In this document: positions 41,627 through 50,503 of the stretch, one piece after another
Layout of the letters: every line of letters begins with the position of its first letter
How positions within the stretch are numbered: position 1 is the first letter of the stretch
Origin: Rhodanobacter soli
Lineage (GTDB): Bacteria; Pseudomonadota; Gammaproteobacteria; Xanthomonadales; Rhodanobacteraceae
Direction: 5' to 3'
Length of the DNA stretch: 64,000 nucleotides
NCBI RefSeq assembly: GCF_040548735.1
Contig: NZ_JBEPSD010000002.1
Location: forward strand, 62,001 to 126,000
Position numbers and translations under genes: made by a program
The notes under the pieces: model-generated
The model's database searches: none
What the model was told of the DNA's origin: nothing
What the model saw: only the letters and a program-made list of their open reading frames with translations

Positions 41627-42367
41627 TCACCAGCCCATGTAATGCCCACCGTTGATCGCCAGGTTCGCGCCGGTGATCCAGCTGGCCTGGTCGCCGGTGA
41701 AGAACGCCACCGCGTGGGCGATTTCGTCCGGCCGGCCGAGGCGGCCCACCGGGATCTGCGCCACGATCTTCTCGCGCACTTCCTCGGGCACGGCCATCAC
41801 CATGTCGGTGCCGACGTAACCGGGGGAGACCGTATTCACGGTGATGCCGAACTTCGCGTTCTCCTGCGCCAGCGAGATGGTGAAGCCATGCATGCCGGCC
41901 TTCGCCGCGGCGTAGTTGGCCTGGCCGTACTGGCCCTTCTGGCCGTTGATCGAGCTGATCTGCACGATGCGGCCCCACTTGCGCGTGCGCATGCCCTCGA
42001 TCACCGGGCGGGTGACGTTGAAGCAGGCATTCAAGTTGGTGTTCACCACGTCCGTCCACTGCTCGTAGGTCATCTTGTGGAAGGTGGTGTCGCGGGTGAT
42101 GCCGGCGTTGTTGACCAGGATGTCGACCGGCCCGCATTTGGCCTCGATCGCGCGGATCATCGCTTCGCAGGCGACCGGATCGGAGACGTCGCCCTGCACC
42201 ATGCACACCTCGATGCCATCCGCCGCCATCGCCTTGCGCCAGGCTTCGGCCTTGCCCGGGTCACGATAATTGGTGGCCACCCGATGCCCTTGTCCGGCGA
42301 GGTAGCGAACGATCGCGCTGCCGATGCCGCCGGTGCCGCCTGTGACCAATGCCGTGCGCTGAGTCAT
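41627..42367 (-). CDS. phbB: Acetoacetyl-CoA reductase (PhbB)
   Basis: 246 residues. The SDR loop is VTGGTGGIGSAIVRYL, followed by NNAGITRDTTFHKM and SSINGQKGQYGQANYAAAKAGMHGFT, where Ser, Tyr and Lys complete the triad. The QKGQxGQxNY stretch is typical of PhbB rather than FabG. It reduces acetoacetyl-CoA to (R)-3-hydroxybutyryl-CoA with NADPH for polyhydroxybutyrate. No synthase or thiolase gene lies in the window. Confidence 0.9.
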   Translation of the reverse strand: MTQRTALVTGGTGGIGSAIVRYLAGQGHRVATNYRDPGKAEAWRKAMAADGIEVCMVQGDVSDPVACEAMIRAIEAKCGPVDILVNNAGITRDTTFHKMTYEQWTDVVNTNLNACFNVTRPVIEGMRTRKWGRIVQISSINGQKGQYGQANYAAAKAGMHGFTISLAQENAKFGITVNTVSPGYVGTDMVMAVPEEVREKIVAQIPVGRLGRPDEIAHAVAFFTGDQASWITGANLAINGGHYMGW

Positions 42368-42481
42368 GTCCTTGAATCTCCTGTGCGGGTGTAGCGGAGG
42401 GCTGTCTGTCGTACCGGATCATGGCGGCGGCATGTTTCAGCCATGGCCCTGGGTGCCGATGCGTTCCGCATTTATAGCGTT

Positions 42482-43348
42482 TCAGGCGAAAGAGTGACCG
42501 CTGCAATGCGGCAAATCCGCCGGATCGAAATTCGCCAGCGCCTGCGCCAGCAGGTCGCGGGCATCCGTTGCCGCGGCCGGCGCCGGTACCCGCAGGAACG
42601 CCAGCGCCCGCCGCTGCGCCGGCAGCGGGTCGGCCGGATCGACCGGGAAGGCCTGCTCGGACTTCGACAGCTTGCGTCCCTCGCCATCCAGCACCAGCGG
42701 CAGATGGCGATAAGCCGGCGTGGGCAGCCCCAGGCAGCGTTGCAGCCAGATCTGCCGCGCGGTGGAGTCGAGCAGGTCCTGCCCGCGCACCACCTCGGTG
42801 ACGCCCTGGAACGCGTCGTCGACCACGCAGGCGAGCTGGTACGAATACAACCCCTCGACCCGGCGGATCACGAAGTCGCCCACCTCGTCGCGCAGGCTCT
42901 GTCGCTGCGGGCCCTGCAGTGCATCGTCGAATGCGATGGCGATATCCGGCACGCGCAACCGCCAGGCCGGCAGTTGACCGGCCTGTGGCGACGCGATGCA
43001 GCGGCCGTCGCGATGGACCCCGCCCGTCCCGGCAAGCTCGCTGCGGCTGCACCAGCACGGGAACACCTGCTGCGCCGCGCGCAGTTGTTCGAATGCCGCG
43101 TCGTAAGCGACGATGCGCTGCGACTGGAACAGCGCCGGGGCGTCGGCGACCAGGCCGAACGCCGGCAGCGCGGCCAGGATGCTCGCCGCCGAACCGGGAA
43201 CCTCGCGCGGCGGGTCGATGTCTTCCACCCGCAACAGCCACTCGCCCCCGGCATGCCGCGCACACAGCCAACTGCCCACCGCGGCGACCAGCGAGCCGAA
43301 GTGCAGGTGTCCGGTGGGCGAAGGGGCGAAACGGCCGCGATAGCTCAT
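42482..43348 (-). CDS. gluQ: Glutamyl-Q tRNA(Asp) synthetase
   Basis: 288 residues, a truncated GluRS without the anticodon-binding domain. RFAPSPTGHLHFGSLVAAVGS is the HIGH-type motif, LLRVEDIDPPRE the next conserved block, KLSKSE the KMSKS-like loop, and CWCSR part of the zinc site. It loads glutamate on the queuosine of tRNA(Asp). It is often near dksA, but not here. Confidence 0.95.
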   Translation of the reverse strand: MSYRGRFAPSPTGHLHFGSLVAAVGSWLCARHAGGEWLLRVEDIDPPREVPGSAASILAALPAFGLVADAPALFQSQRIVAYDAAFEQLRAAQQVFPCWCSRSELAGTGGVHRDGRCIASPQAGQLPAWRLRVPDIAIAFDDALQGPQRQSLRDEVGDFVIRRVEGLYSYQLACVVDDAFQGVTEVVRGQDLLDSTARQIWLQRCLGLPTPAYRHLPLVLDGEGRKLSKSEQAFPVDPADPLPAQRRALAFLRVPAPAAATDARDLLAQALANFDPADLPHCSGHSFA

Positions 43349-43376
43349 CGGCGCATCTTAGATGCCGTGCCGAACC

Positions 43377-43404
43377 CTTGAAAGCACCGGCCGCCGCCCC
43401 GAAT
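43377..43404 (+). promoter_or_regulatory. Candidate sigma-32 heat-shock promoter of htpX
   Basis: CTTGAAA (43377-43383), 13 bases, then CCCCGAAT (43397-43404). The -35 is perfect and the -10 is close to the CCCCATNT consensus, at accepted spacing. It lies ~50 bp before the htpX ATG. HtpX is a stress protease, which fits. Confidence 0.6.
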
Positions 43405-43454
43405 TTTCAATCCACCCCAGTCCCCTTCATGACTGCCACGATAGAGAGACAGCC

Positions 43455-44348
43455 ATGCGTCGCATCGCATTATTCATTGGTACCAACCTTGCCGTCCTGC
43501 TCCTGCTGAGCATCGTCTGCCACCTGTTCGGCATCGACCAGATGGCCGCTGCCCGCGGCTACGGCAGCATGGGCGGCCTGCTGGCCTACGCTGCCGTGTT
43601 CGGCATGGGCGGCGCGTTCATTTCGCTGGCGATGTCCAAGACGATCGCCAAATGGTCCACCGGCGCGCGGGTGATCGAGCAGCCGCAGAACGAGACCGAG
43701 CGCTGGCTGGTCGACACCGTGCGCCGCCACGCGCAGGCCGCCGGCATCGGCATGCCCGAGGTGGCGATCTACGACGCGCCGGAGATGAACGCGTTCGCCA
43801 CCGGCATGACGAAGAACAGCTCGCTGGTGGCGGTCAGCTCCGGCCTGCTGCAGCAGATGAACCGCGAGCAGGCCGGCGCCGTGCTCGGCCACGAGATCGG
43901 CCACGTCGCGAACGGCGACATGGTCACCCTGACCCTGATCCAGGGCGTGCTGAACACGCTGGTGATCCTGGCCGCCCGCATCGTGGGCCGGCTGGTCGAC
44001 AGCTGGATGTCGGGCGGCCGCGACAGTCGTGAAGGCGGCACCGGCATCGGCTATTTCGTGGTGGTGATGGTGCTGCAGCTGGTGTTCGGCCTGTTCGCCT
44101 CGATCATCGTGGCTGCGTTCTCGCGCTGGCGCGAGTTCCGCGCCGACGCGGCGGGCGCGCAGTTCGCCGGCCGTGGTGCGATGATCTCCGCGCTGCAGCG
44201 GCTGCAGGCCAATCACGGCGAGAGCACGCTGCCGCAGACGATCGCCGCGTTCGGCATCTCCGGTCCGCTGGCCGAGGGTTTCAAGCGGCTGTTCATGAGC
44301 CATCCGCCGCTGGAGGAGCGCATCGCCGCGCTGCAGAGCGGCGCCTGA
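43455..44348 (+). CDS. htpX: Membrane metalloprotease HtpX
   Basis: 297 residues. Two N-terminal membrane helices, zinc motif VLGHEIGHVANGD, a second pair of helices, then the third ligand Glu in WREFRADAAGAQF. MSHPPLEERIAAL is the M48 C-terminal signature. It degrades damaged inner-membrane proteins alongside FtsH. GAGAGACAGCC provides the ribosome site. A candidate heat-shock promoter precedes it, and another heat-shock gene, htpG, follows. Confidence 0.96.
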   Translation: MRRIALFIGTNLAVLLLLSIVCHLFGIDQMAAARGYGSMGGLLAYAAVFGMGGAFISLAMSKTIAKWSTGARVIEQPQNETERWLVDTVRRHAQAAGIGMPEVAIYDAPEMNAFATGMTKNSSLVAVSSGLLQQMNREQAGAVLGHEIGHVANGDMVTLTLIQGVLNTLVILAARIVGRLVDSWMSGGRDSREGGTGIGYFVVVMVLQLVFGLFASIIVAAFSRWREFRADAAGAQFAGRGAMISALQRLQANHGESTLPQTIAAFGISGPLAEGFKRLFMSHPPLEERIAALQSGA

Positions 44349-44358
44349 CCTCCGCTTT

Positions 44359-44382
44359 GCTCCCTCCCCCTGAGCAGGGGGG
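44359..44382. repeat. Intergenic C/G-rich inverted repeat, copy 3
   Basis: GCTCCCTCCCCCTG with AGCAGGGGGGA immediately after; the hairpin lies ten bases beyond the htpX stop. Shares the CTCCCTCCCC core with copies at 28031 and 40207. It sits in the htpX-htpG gap and may act as a weak terminator. Confidence 0.6.
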
Positions 44383-44425
44383 ATGTCCATTTCCTATAGT
44401 CAATGCAACAACGGAACATCCACGC

Positions 44426-46297
44426 ATGAACGCACCCGCCGAAACCCGCAAGTTCGAAGCCGAAGTCGCCCAGGTACTGCACCTGGTCACCCACTCGCTG
44501 TACTCGCACAAGGAAATCTTCCTGCGCGAGCTGATCTCCAACGCCTCCGACGCCTGCGACAAGCTGCGCTTCGAGTCGATCGCCAAGCCGGAACTTTCCG
44601 CCGGCGACAGCGAGCTGCGCATCGACGTGAGCTGGGATCCGGACGCGCGCACCGTCACCGTGCGCGACAACGGCATCGGCATGAATCGCGACGAGATCGT
44701 GGCCAACATCGGCACCATCGCCAGCTCCGGCACGCGCCGCTTCCTGGAGGCGATGTCGGGCGAGCAGAAGGCCGACGCGCGCCTGATCGGCCAGTTCGGC
44801 GTGGGCTTCTATTCCGCCTTCGTGGTCGCCGACAAGGTCACCGTGCTGAGCCGACGCGCCGACGCGCCGGCGGGCGAGGGCGTGAAGTGGGAGAGCGACG
44901 GCAAGGGCGAGTACTCGCTGGAACCGGTCGAGCTGGCCGAGCGCGGCACCGCCGTGATCCTGCACCTCAAGGCCGACGAGGACGAGTTCCTCAGCCGCTG
45001 GCAGCTGCGCGCGCTGATCACCCGCTACTCCGACCACGTGGCATTCCCGATCCGCATGCCGGTCGAGAAGGACGGCAAGCCCACCGACGAGTTCGAAACC
45101 ATCAACGCCGCCTCGGCGCTGTGGACCAAGCCGAAGTCGGACATCAGCGACGCGGACTACCAGAGCTTCTACAAGTCGCTCGGCCACGACTTCAACGATG
45201 CGCTGGCGTGGACGCACAACCGCGTCGAAGGCAGCCAGAGCTTCACCACCTTGCTGTACATCCCCTCGCAGCCGCCGTTCGACCTGATGATGGGCGGCCG
45301 CGACGAGCGCAAGGGCCTGAAGCTCTACATCAAGCGTGTCTTCATCATGGACGCGGCCGAGGAACTGCTGCCGAACTACCTGCGTTTCGTGCGCGGCGTG
45401 GTCGACGCCGACGACCTGCCGCTCAACGTCAGCCGCGAAATCCTGCAGCACAACCGCCAGCTCGAGCGCATCAAGGCCGCCTGCGTCAAGCGCGTGCTCG
45501 ACCTGATCGAGAAGCTGGCCAAGGACGAGCCGGAGAAATTCGCCACCTTCTACAAGGCGTTCGGCAACACGCTCAAGGAAGGCATCAGCGAAGACGCCAA
45601 CAACCGCGAGCGCATCGCCAAGTTGCTGCGCTTCGCCTCCACCAAGGGTGACGGTACCAACCAGACTACCTCGCTGGACGATTACATCGGTCGCATGGCG
45701 GTGGGCCAGGATGCCATCTGGTACATAACCGCCGACAGCTACGCCGCCGCCTTCGGCAGCCCGCAGTTGGAAGCGTTTAAGGCCAAGGGCATCGAAGTTC
45801 TGCTGATGTCCGACCGCATCGACGAGTGGATGATCGGCAGCTTGAGCGAGTACGACGGCAAGAAGCTCAAGAGCGTCGCCAAGGGCGACGTGCCGCTGGA
45901 CGAGGCCGACAAGAAGAAGCAGGAAGAAGCGACGAAAGAAGCCGAGCCGCTGCTGAAGAAACTGAAGGACCTGCTCGGCGACCGCGTGGGCGAGGTAAAG
46001 GTGTCAGCCCGTCTGACCGACTCGCCGTCGTGCCTCGCGCTCAACGACTACGAAATGGCCCCGCATCTCGCTCGCCTGCTGCGCGAAGCGGGACAGGAGA
46101 TGCCCGAGAGCAAGCCGACGCTGGAGATCAATCCGCAGCACGCGCTGTTGAAGCGCGTCGAGGCGGAATCCGATGAAGCGAAGGCGAAGGATCTGGCCAC
46201 CCTGCTGCTGGAGCAGGCGGAGATTGCGGCGGGCGCACAGTTGCCGGATCCATCGGCGTTTGTGCAGCGGATGAATCGGGTGTTGCTGGGGGCGTAA
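44426..46297 (+). CDS. htpG: Hsp90-family chaperone HtpG
   Basis: 623 residues, full length. GHKL ATPase motifs: ISNASDACDKLRF, RDNGIGMNRDE and IGQFGVGFYSAF. The middle domain has PLNVSREILQ with the catalytic Arg, and the C-terminal dimerisation region ends LEINPQHALLKRV. It is a cytosolic ATP-dependent chaperone. TATAGT (44395-44400) is a likely -10, but I see no sigma-32 box, unlike htpX. Followed by a strong terminator. Confidence 0.97.
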   Translation: MNAPAETRKFEAEVAQVLHLVTHSLYSHKEIFLRELISNASDACDKLRFESIAKPELSAGDSELRIDVSWDPDARTVTVRDNGIGMNRDEIVANIGTIASSGTRRFLEAMSGEQKADARLIGQFGVGFYSAFVVADKVTVLSRRADAPAGEGVKWESDGKGEYSLEPVELAERGTAVILHLKADEDEFLSRWQLRALITRYSDHVAFPIRMPVEKDGKPTDEFETINAASALWTKPKSDISDADYQSFYKSLGHDFNDALAWTHNRVEGSQSFTTLLYIPSQPPFDLMMGGRDERKGLKLYIKRVFIMDAAEELLPNYLRFVRGVVDADDLPLNVSREILQHNRQLERIKAACVKRVLDLIEKLAKDEPEKFATFYKAFGNTLKEGISEDANNRERIAKLLRFASTKGDGTNQTTSLDDYIGRMAVGQDAIWYITADSYAAAFGSPQLEAFKAKGIEVLLMSDRIDEWMIGSLSEYDGKKLKSVAKGDVPLDEADKKKQEEATKEAEPLLKKLKDLLGDRVGEVKVSARLTDSPSCLALNDYEMAPHLARLLREAGQEMPESKPTLEINPQHALLKRVEAESDEAKAKDLATLLLEQAEIAAGAQLPDPSAFVQRMNRVLLGA

Positions 46298-46313
46298 GCC
46301 ATCCCTCCAAGAC

Positions 46314-46343
46314 AAAAGGCCCGTCGTTGGCGGCGGGCCTTTT
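46314..46343. terminator. Bidirectional terminator between htpG and the next convergent gene
   Basis: AAAAGGCCCGTCG, four-base loop, CGGCGGGCCTTTT: a 13-bp stem with one wobble and A/T runs on both outer sides. It can stop transcription from htpG and from the minus-strand gene at 46365. Confidence 0.88.
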
Positions 46344-46364
46344 CATGTCATTCCCTGGCAGGTG

Positions 46365-46934
46365 TCAGTGGCCGTGCCCGGGCGCGCGTGCAGGTGCGGG
46401 GCTGGGTGCGCTGCGGGTGGCGTTGCGGATGAGCGGAGTCGGTGCGGACCGGTAGTTCATGGGGTTCGAGGACTGGTTCATTCTCCGGCCGTCGTTGAAT
46501 GGGATCCGCGCCCCGCGGTTGATGGAATCCCTGCTTGCCAGCGCCAGCCGATGACCGTCGATATGGACCCAGTACCAAGAACCCGACGGCACCGGCGAGC
46601 TTGATACGAAGGCAAACTGGGCGTCGTAGCTGCCCTCGGTGCGAGGCGTCGTGCGCAGGACCAGGTTGGCGACGAACTGGCTGGACACGGGGCGCCCGTG
46701 ATCGGTCGCCGGCTTGACGATCATTTCATCCAGGTTCTGCAGCAGCAGCCGGCGCAGTCGCGGCGAGAGTTCCATCGCCGGCGAGGCGTCGGTGACCTTG
46801 CCGTGGGCGTTCACCTGCACCAGCACCGGCATGACCTTGGGCCTGAATTCGTTGAGCGAGCCCGAGGACGCCAGAGCCGCGCTTGCCGCGACCGACAGCA
46901 TTCCGAAAAGCAGGGTGGTTTGGAACCGTTTCAT
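46365..46934 (-). CDS. Secreted protein with TonB-C-like fold, unknown
   Basis: 189 residues with a signal peptide ending at AALAS. The segment MPVLVQVNAHGKVTDASPAMELSPRLRRLLLQNLDEMIVKPATDHGRPVSS has the alternating pattern of TonB C-terminal-like domains (V.V...G.V......S....L......W/M...PA...G). A WYWVHIDGHRLAL strand pair and a Pro/Ala/Arg-rich tail follow. It lacks a TonB membrane anchor and Pro-rich linker, so it is not a canonical TonB. Function unknown. Confidence 0.7.
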   Translation of the reverse strand: MKRFQTTLLFGMLSVAASAALASSGSLNEFRPKVMPVLVQVNAHGKVTDASPAMELSPRLRRLLLQNLDEMIVKPATDHGRPVSSQFVANLVLRTTPRTEGSYDAQFAFVSSSPVPSGSWYWVHIDGHRLALASRDSINRGARIPFNDGRRMNQSSNPMNYRSAPTPLIRNATRSAPSPAPARAPGHGH

Positions 46935-47170
46935 GGTGACCTCCTTGGAGCATCACGGAATCGCGTTGCGCGACGTCCCGCATTGAGCCATCTGTACCGT
47001 GTTCCGACTGTCCTCGCAGGGCGATGCCGCGTCAATAGGGCCATGATTTCGTCCGGCAAGCCGCCAGTTCATCCCTCTCCGGGAGGACGTCCCCTAAGCG
47101 TGCTGAAAGCCGGGCCGCGTAGCTTGCGGGTAAGGAAGACAGGCGATGCCTGCCATGTGGGAGCCGCGAG

Positions 47171-47794
47171 ATGCCTGCATTGCGATTCTGGCTGTGCGTC
47201 GCCGCCATCCTGATTTCAGGCGTCGCCCATGCGGGAGGCGGTCCGTTCGGGATCGACCACCGCGTCCACTACGCCGACAGCGGCATCTGGAAACGCACCA
47301 ACCAGGATGTGTTGATCTACGGCACGATCACCACGGTCGTCGGCGGCGCCCTGGTTTTCGGCGACAACGACCAGTTGGGCGACACGTTCTGGCGCTCGGT
47401 GGATGCCATGGTGATCACCAGCGTCGGTGCCGAGGCGATGAAATACACGTTCCAGCGCGAGCGGCCTTCGCAGACCGACAACCCCGATCGCTTCTTCAGC
47501 GGCAGTCATGCGGAGAGCTTTCCCAGCGGGGAAGTGGCGGCGATATCGGCGGCGGTCACGCCGTTCATCGTCACCTACGGCCGCGACCACCCGGCCGTGT
47601 ATGCGCTGGCCCTGCTGCCAGCCTACGACGCGGTGGCCCGGGTGAAGACGCACGGCCACTGGCAGAGCGACGTGCTGGTCGGTGCCGCGCTCGGTACCGG
47701 GGTCGGCCTGTGGGCGGCGCACCGGGATTCGCCGCTGATCGTCAGCTGGCTGCCCGGCGGCTTCCGGATCGGTTTCATCCACCGGTTCAAGTGA
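47171..47794 (+). CDS. PAP2-family membrane phosphatase with PSGE variant motif
   Basis: 207 residues with an N-terminal signal-like helix and further hydrophobic segments. The three PAP2 motifs are visible: KYTFQRERP (Lys91, Arg98, Pro99), FPSGE (118-121 PSGE) and ARVKTHGHWQSDVLVG (Arg, His, Asp). In classic enzymes motif 2 is PSGH; here Glu121 replaces the His. Motifs 1 and 3 are kept. It may still act on lipid phosphates with altered chemistry, or bind without catalysis. Solitary gene. Confidence 0.82.
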   Translation: MPALRFWLCVAAILISGVAHAGGGPFGIDHRVHYADSGIWKRTNQDVLIYGTITTVVGGALVFGDNDQLGDTFWRSVDAMVITSVGAEAMKYTFQRERPSQTDNPDRFFSGSHAESFPSGEVAAISAAVTPFIVTYGRDHPAVYALALLPAYDAVARVKTHGHWQSDVLVGAALGTGVGLWAAHRDSPLIVSWLPGGFRIGFIHRFK

Positions 47795-48138
47795 AGAGTG
47801 GGAAGCCGGACGCCACTGGGGCTTTGAAAGTTTCTGGGGCGTGGCATTCGGGCGAAGAGCCGTTCGCGAGTCGACGAGGCGCTTGAGCAGTTCGATGGCG
47901 CTGGCGAGTTGCGCCCGTTCCTGCCAGAGGGGAAGCCAAACTTCATAGATGAGCGATGACCGCAAGCCGTTCGACGGTGCGCCGGCGGACCGCATGCCGG
48001 CCTTCTTGCTGATGCGCCGGTGGTCAGCGAACGCATGGTGTACCGTTGTGATATCAAAATATCATTGACACAATAATGTTAATCAGATAACACTGCGATC
48101 GTGGGCTGTCCACACGACCATCCCGGGGGGAGAACGTC
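47795..48138. other. 344-bp intergenic region with AT-rich promoter end
   Basis: The first ~200 bp have no convincing gene on the plus strand. On the minus strand an open frame runs from 47995 into the PAP2 gene; its first ~70 codons (EVWLPLWQERAQLASAIELLKRLVDS...) look protein-like, but I recognise no family and the rest is antisense to PAP2. The last 90 bp are unusually AT-rich and hold the receptor promoter. Confidence 0.4.
48050..48092 (+). promoter_or_regulatory. Promoter and palindrome upstream of the peptide-uptake operon
   Basis: GATAT, CAAA, ATATC (48050-48063) is a perfect inverted repeat. It touches TTGACA (48065-48070), a consensus -35, followed after 15-16 bases by GATAAC/ATAACA (-10). 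The palindrome next to the -35 is a natural operator. The RpiR-type regulator encoded in the operon is one candidate to bind it. The receptor ATG is ~47 bp downstream. Confidence 0.5.
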
Positions 48139-50466
48139 ATGGAGCTTCGCCATCTGCAGTACGGCCGCCGCTGCATCTGCATCGCCATTGGCATGTCCTT
48201 GCTGGGGTCGTTTGGTGTCACGGCACAACCACTGGACCCGGCTGGCCCGGATGACGCGGCGCGAGTGGCCGCCAGCGATGGATCGGGCAACCCGGCTGCC
48301 GCGGACGCGGAGCAGCAAGCGGGACCTGCCTCCAGCAGCACGGCGCCGACCAACCTGGGCACCGTCGTGGTCACCGCCAACAAGCGCAGCGAGCGCCTGC
48401 AGGAGGTGCCGATGGCGGTATCGGCGCTGCAAGGCCTGCAGCTCGAACGCGAAAGCGCGGTCGGCTTTGCCGACTACGCCACGCGGGTGCCCGGCCTCAA
48501 CCTGATTTCGAACGGCCAGGGCTGGACCCAACTGGTGCTGCGCGGCATCACCTCGGGCAGCGGCCAGGGCAACGCGACGGTGGGCACGTACATCGACGAT
48601 GCGCCGTACGGATCGAGCACGATATATGCCGCCGGCGGCGTGCTCACGCCGGACATCGATCCCGACGACCTGCAGCGCATCGAAGTGCTGCGTGGTCCCC
48701 AGGGCACGCTGTACGGTTCGAACACGCTGGGCGGTCTGGTGAAGTTCGTCACCACGCCGCCGGACAGCTCGGTGGCTTCGGCCCGCGTGGGCGCCGGTTT
48801 CAGCAGCGTGTCCGGTGGCGACAGCGGATTCAGCAGCCGCGCCATGGTCAACCTGCCGCTGGTGAAAGACCAGCTCGGCCTGCGCGTCAACGCCTACCAG
48901 CGCAACGATCCGGGCTACGTCGACAACAGCAACACCGGCCAGTCCGACGTCAACGGCGCCAAGGTGAGCGGTGTACGCGCCCAGGTGTTGTGGACGCCCA
49001 GCGACAGCGTGTCGCTGAAATTGTCCGCGCTGGCGCAGAACCTCTCCAGCGATGGCCTGGCGAACGTCGGCGTCGACGTGGACCGCGACACCCTGCAGCC
49101 GCTGCACGGCGACCTGCAGCAGGACCGCGCCGCCAGCACGGGAATGTTCAAGGTGAAGTACCGGATGTACGACGCCTCGCTGAACGCCGACCTGGGCTGG
49201 GCGCGCTTCATTTCGTCGAGCACCTACAGCACGGAGGCGATGCACTCGGACGTCGACTATACGCAGGCCTACGGGCCGCTCCTGAACCCGCTGTTCGGCC
49301 TGGCCAACGGCGGCTACGCGCTGGACAACACCATCACGCTGGGCAAGTTCACCCAGGAACTGCGCCTGCAGTCGCCCGAGACGCAGACGCTGGAATGGCG
49401 CGCCGGCGTGTTCTACACGCGTGAGCACAGCCACAACTTCCAGCACATGGCGAGCTTCGACGCGAGCACCGGCGAGCCGATCGCGCTGCCGCAGCTGGCG
49501 GACATCGGTGTGGGGCCGGCGATCTTTACCGAGTGGGCCGCCTACGGCGACGTGACCTGGCACGCGACATCGCAGCTGAGCGTGCTGGTGGGCGCGCGGT
49601 ACACGAAGGACCGCACGGCGTACACGCAGACCGGCGACGGCCTGCTGGTCGGGCCGACCAACTTCACCATCCGCGGCTCGGACAGCCCGACCACCTTCCT
49701 GTTCAATCCCAGCTACAAATTCAGCGACGACATGATGGCGTACGTGCGTGTCGCCTCGGGCTTCCGTCCGGGCGGCCCGAACGTGGGCGTACCGCCGGGC
49801 CTGGGCGCACCGCTGACCTTCGGTCCCGACAAGCTGGTGAGCTATGAGCTGGGCTTCAAGTCGACCGTGCTCGATCGGCGCATGACGTTCGACGTGGCGG
49901 CGTTCTACATCGACTGGAGCCAGATCCAGTTGACCGTCAGCGCCGGAGGCTTCGGCTTCCTCGGCAATGGCGGCAAGGCGAAGAGCCAGGGCCTCGAAGC
50001 GGCATGGCAGTTCGCGCCCGTACGCGGCCTGATGCTGTCGGCCAATGCCAGCTGGACCGACGCGAAACTGGCCGCGGATACGCAAGCGGGATTGTTCGGC
50101 TACAAGGGCGATCGCCTGCCGTACGTGCCGAAGTGGAATGCGAGCGTGGGCGTGGACTACGACTTTCCGCTGGCTTCGGGGTGGTCAGGCTTCGTCGGCG
50201 GCAGCTACCGCTTCATCGGTTCGCGCGTCTCCGATTTCCGCGCGGTGCCGGGGCCACGCCGGGAGGTTCCCAGCTACGACGGCATCGACCTGCGCGCCGG
50301 CGTCAACTACGCCAACTGGACGTTCAAGGCTTACGTCAAGAACCTGACCAACGAACGCGGCATCACGGCGATCGCTGCGCAAACCACCGACCCGAACGCG
50401 AATCCGTTCAGTGCCGCTTATGTGGCGCCACGCACCGTCGGCATTTCGGCGAGCGTGGATTTCTGA
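48139..50466 (+). CDS. TonB-dependent outer-membrane receptor
   Basis: 775 residues. A signal peptide leads to a TonB box-like start of the plug (TVVVTANKRSERLQEVPMAVSAL). The plug contains LVLRGITSGSG and IEVLRGPQGTLYGSNTLGGLVKF. The barrel ends in SASVDF, with terminal Phe as in outer-membrane proteins. GGGGGGAG lies upstream of the ATG. It is the first gene of a six-gene operon whose other members act on peptides, so the likely cargo is a peptide or murein fragment, not iron. It belongs to the large TonB-receptor type seen in Xanthomonadales and sphingomonads. Confidence 0.92.
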   Translation: MELRHLQYGRRCICIAIGMSLLGSFGVTAQPLDPAGPDDAARVAASDGSGNPAAADAEQQAGPASSSTAPTNLGTVVVTANKRSERLQEVPMAVSALQGLQLERESAVGFADYATRVPGLNLISNGQGWTQLVLRGITSGSGQGNATVGTYIDDAPYGSSTIYAAGGVLTPDIDPDDLQRIEVLRGPQGTLYGSNTLGGLVKFVTTPPDSSVASARVGAGFSSVSGGDSGFSSRAMVNLPLVKDQLGLRVNAYQRNDPGYVDNSNTGQSDVNGAKVSGVRAQVLWTPSDSVSLKLSALAQNLSSDGLANVGVDVDRDTLQPLHGDLQQDRAASTGMFKVKYRMYDASLNADLGWARFISSSTYSTEAMHSDVDYTQAYGPLLNPLFGLANGGYALDNTITLGKFTQELRLQSPETQTLEWRAGVFYTREHSHNFQHMASFDASTGEPIALPQLADIGVGPAIFTEWAAYGDVTWHATSQLSVLVGARYTKDRTAYTQTGDGLLVGPTNFTIRGSDSPTTFLFNPSYKFSDDMMAYVRVASGFRPGGPNVGVPPGLGAPLTFGPDKLVSYELGFKSTVLDRRMTFDVAAFYIDWSQIQLTVSAGGFGFLGNGGKAKSQGLEAAWQFAPVRGLMLSANASWTDAKLAADTQAGLFGYKGDRLPYVPKWNASVGVDYDFPLASGWSGFVGGSYRFIGSRVSDFRAVPGPRREVPSYDGIDLRAGVNYANWTFKAYVKNLTNERGITAIAAQTTDPNANPFSAAYVAPRTVGISASVDF

Positions 50467-50503
50467 GCATGTCCTTCCAACGAACCCTTGCCGGAGTGCG
50501 TCC

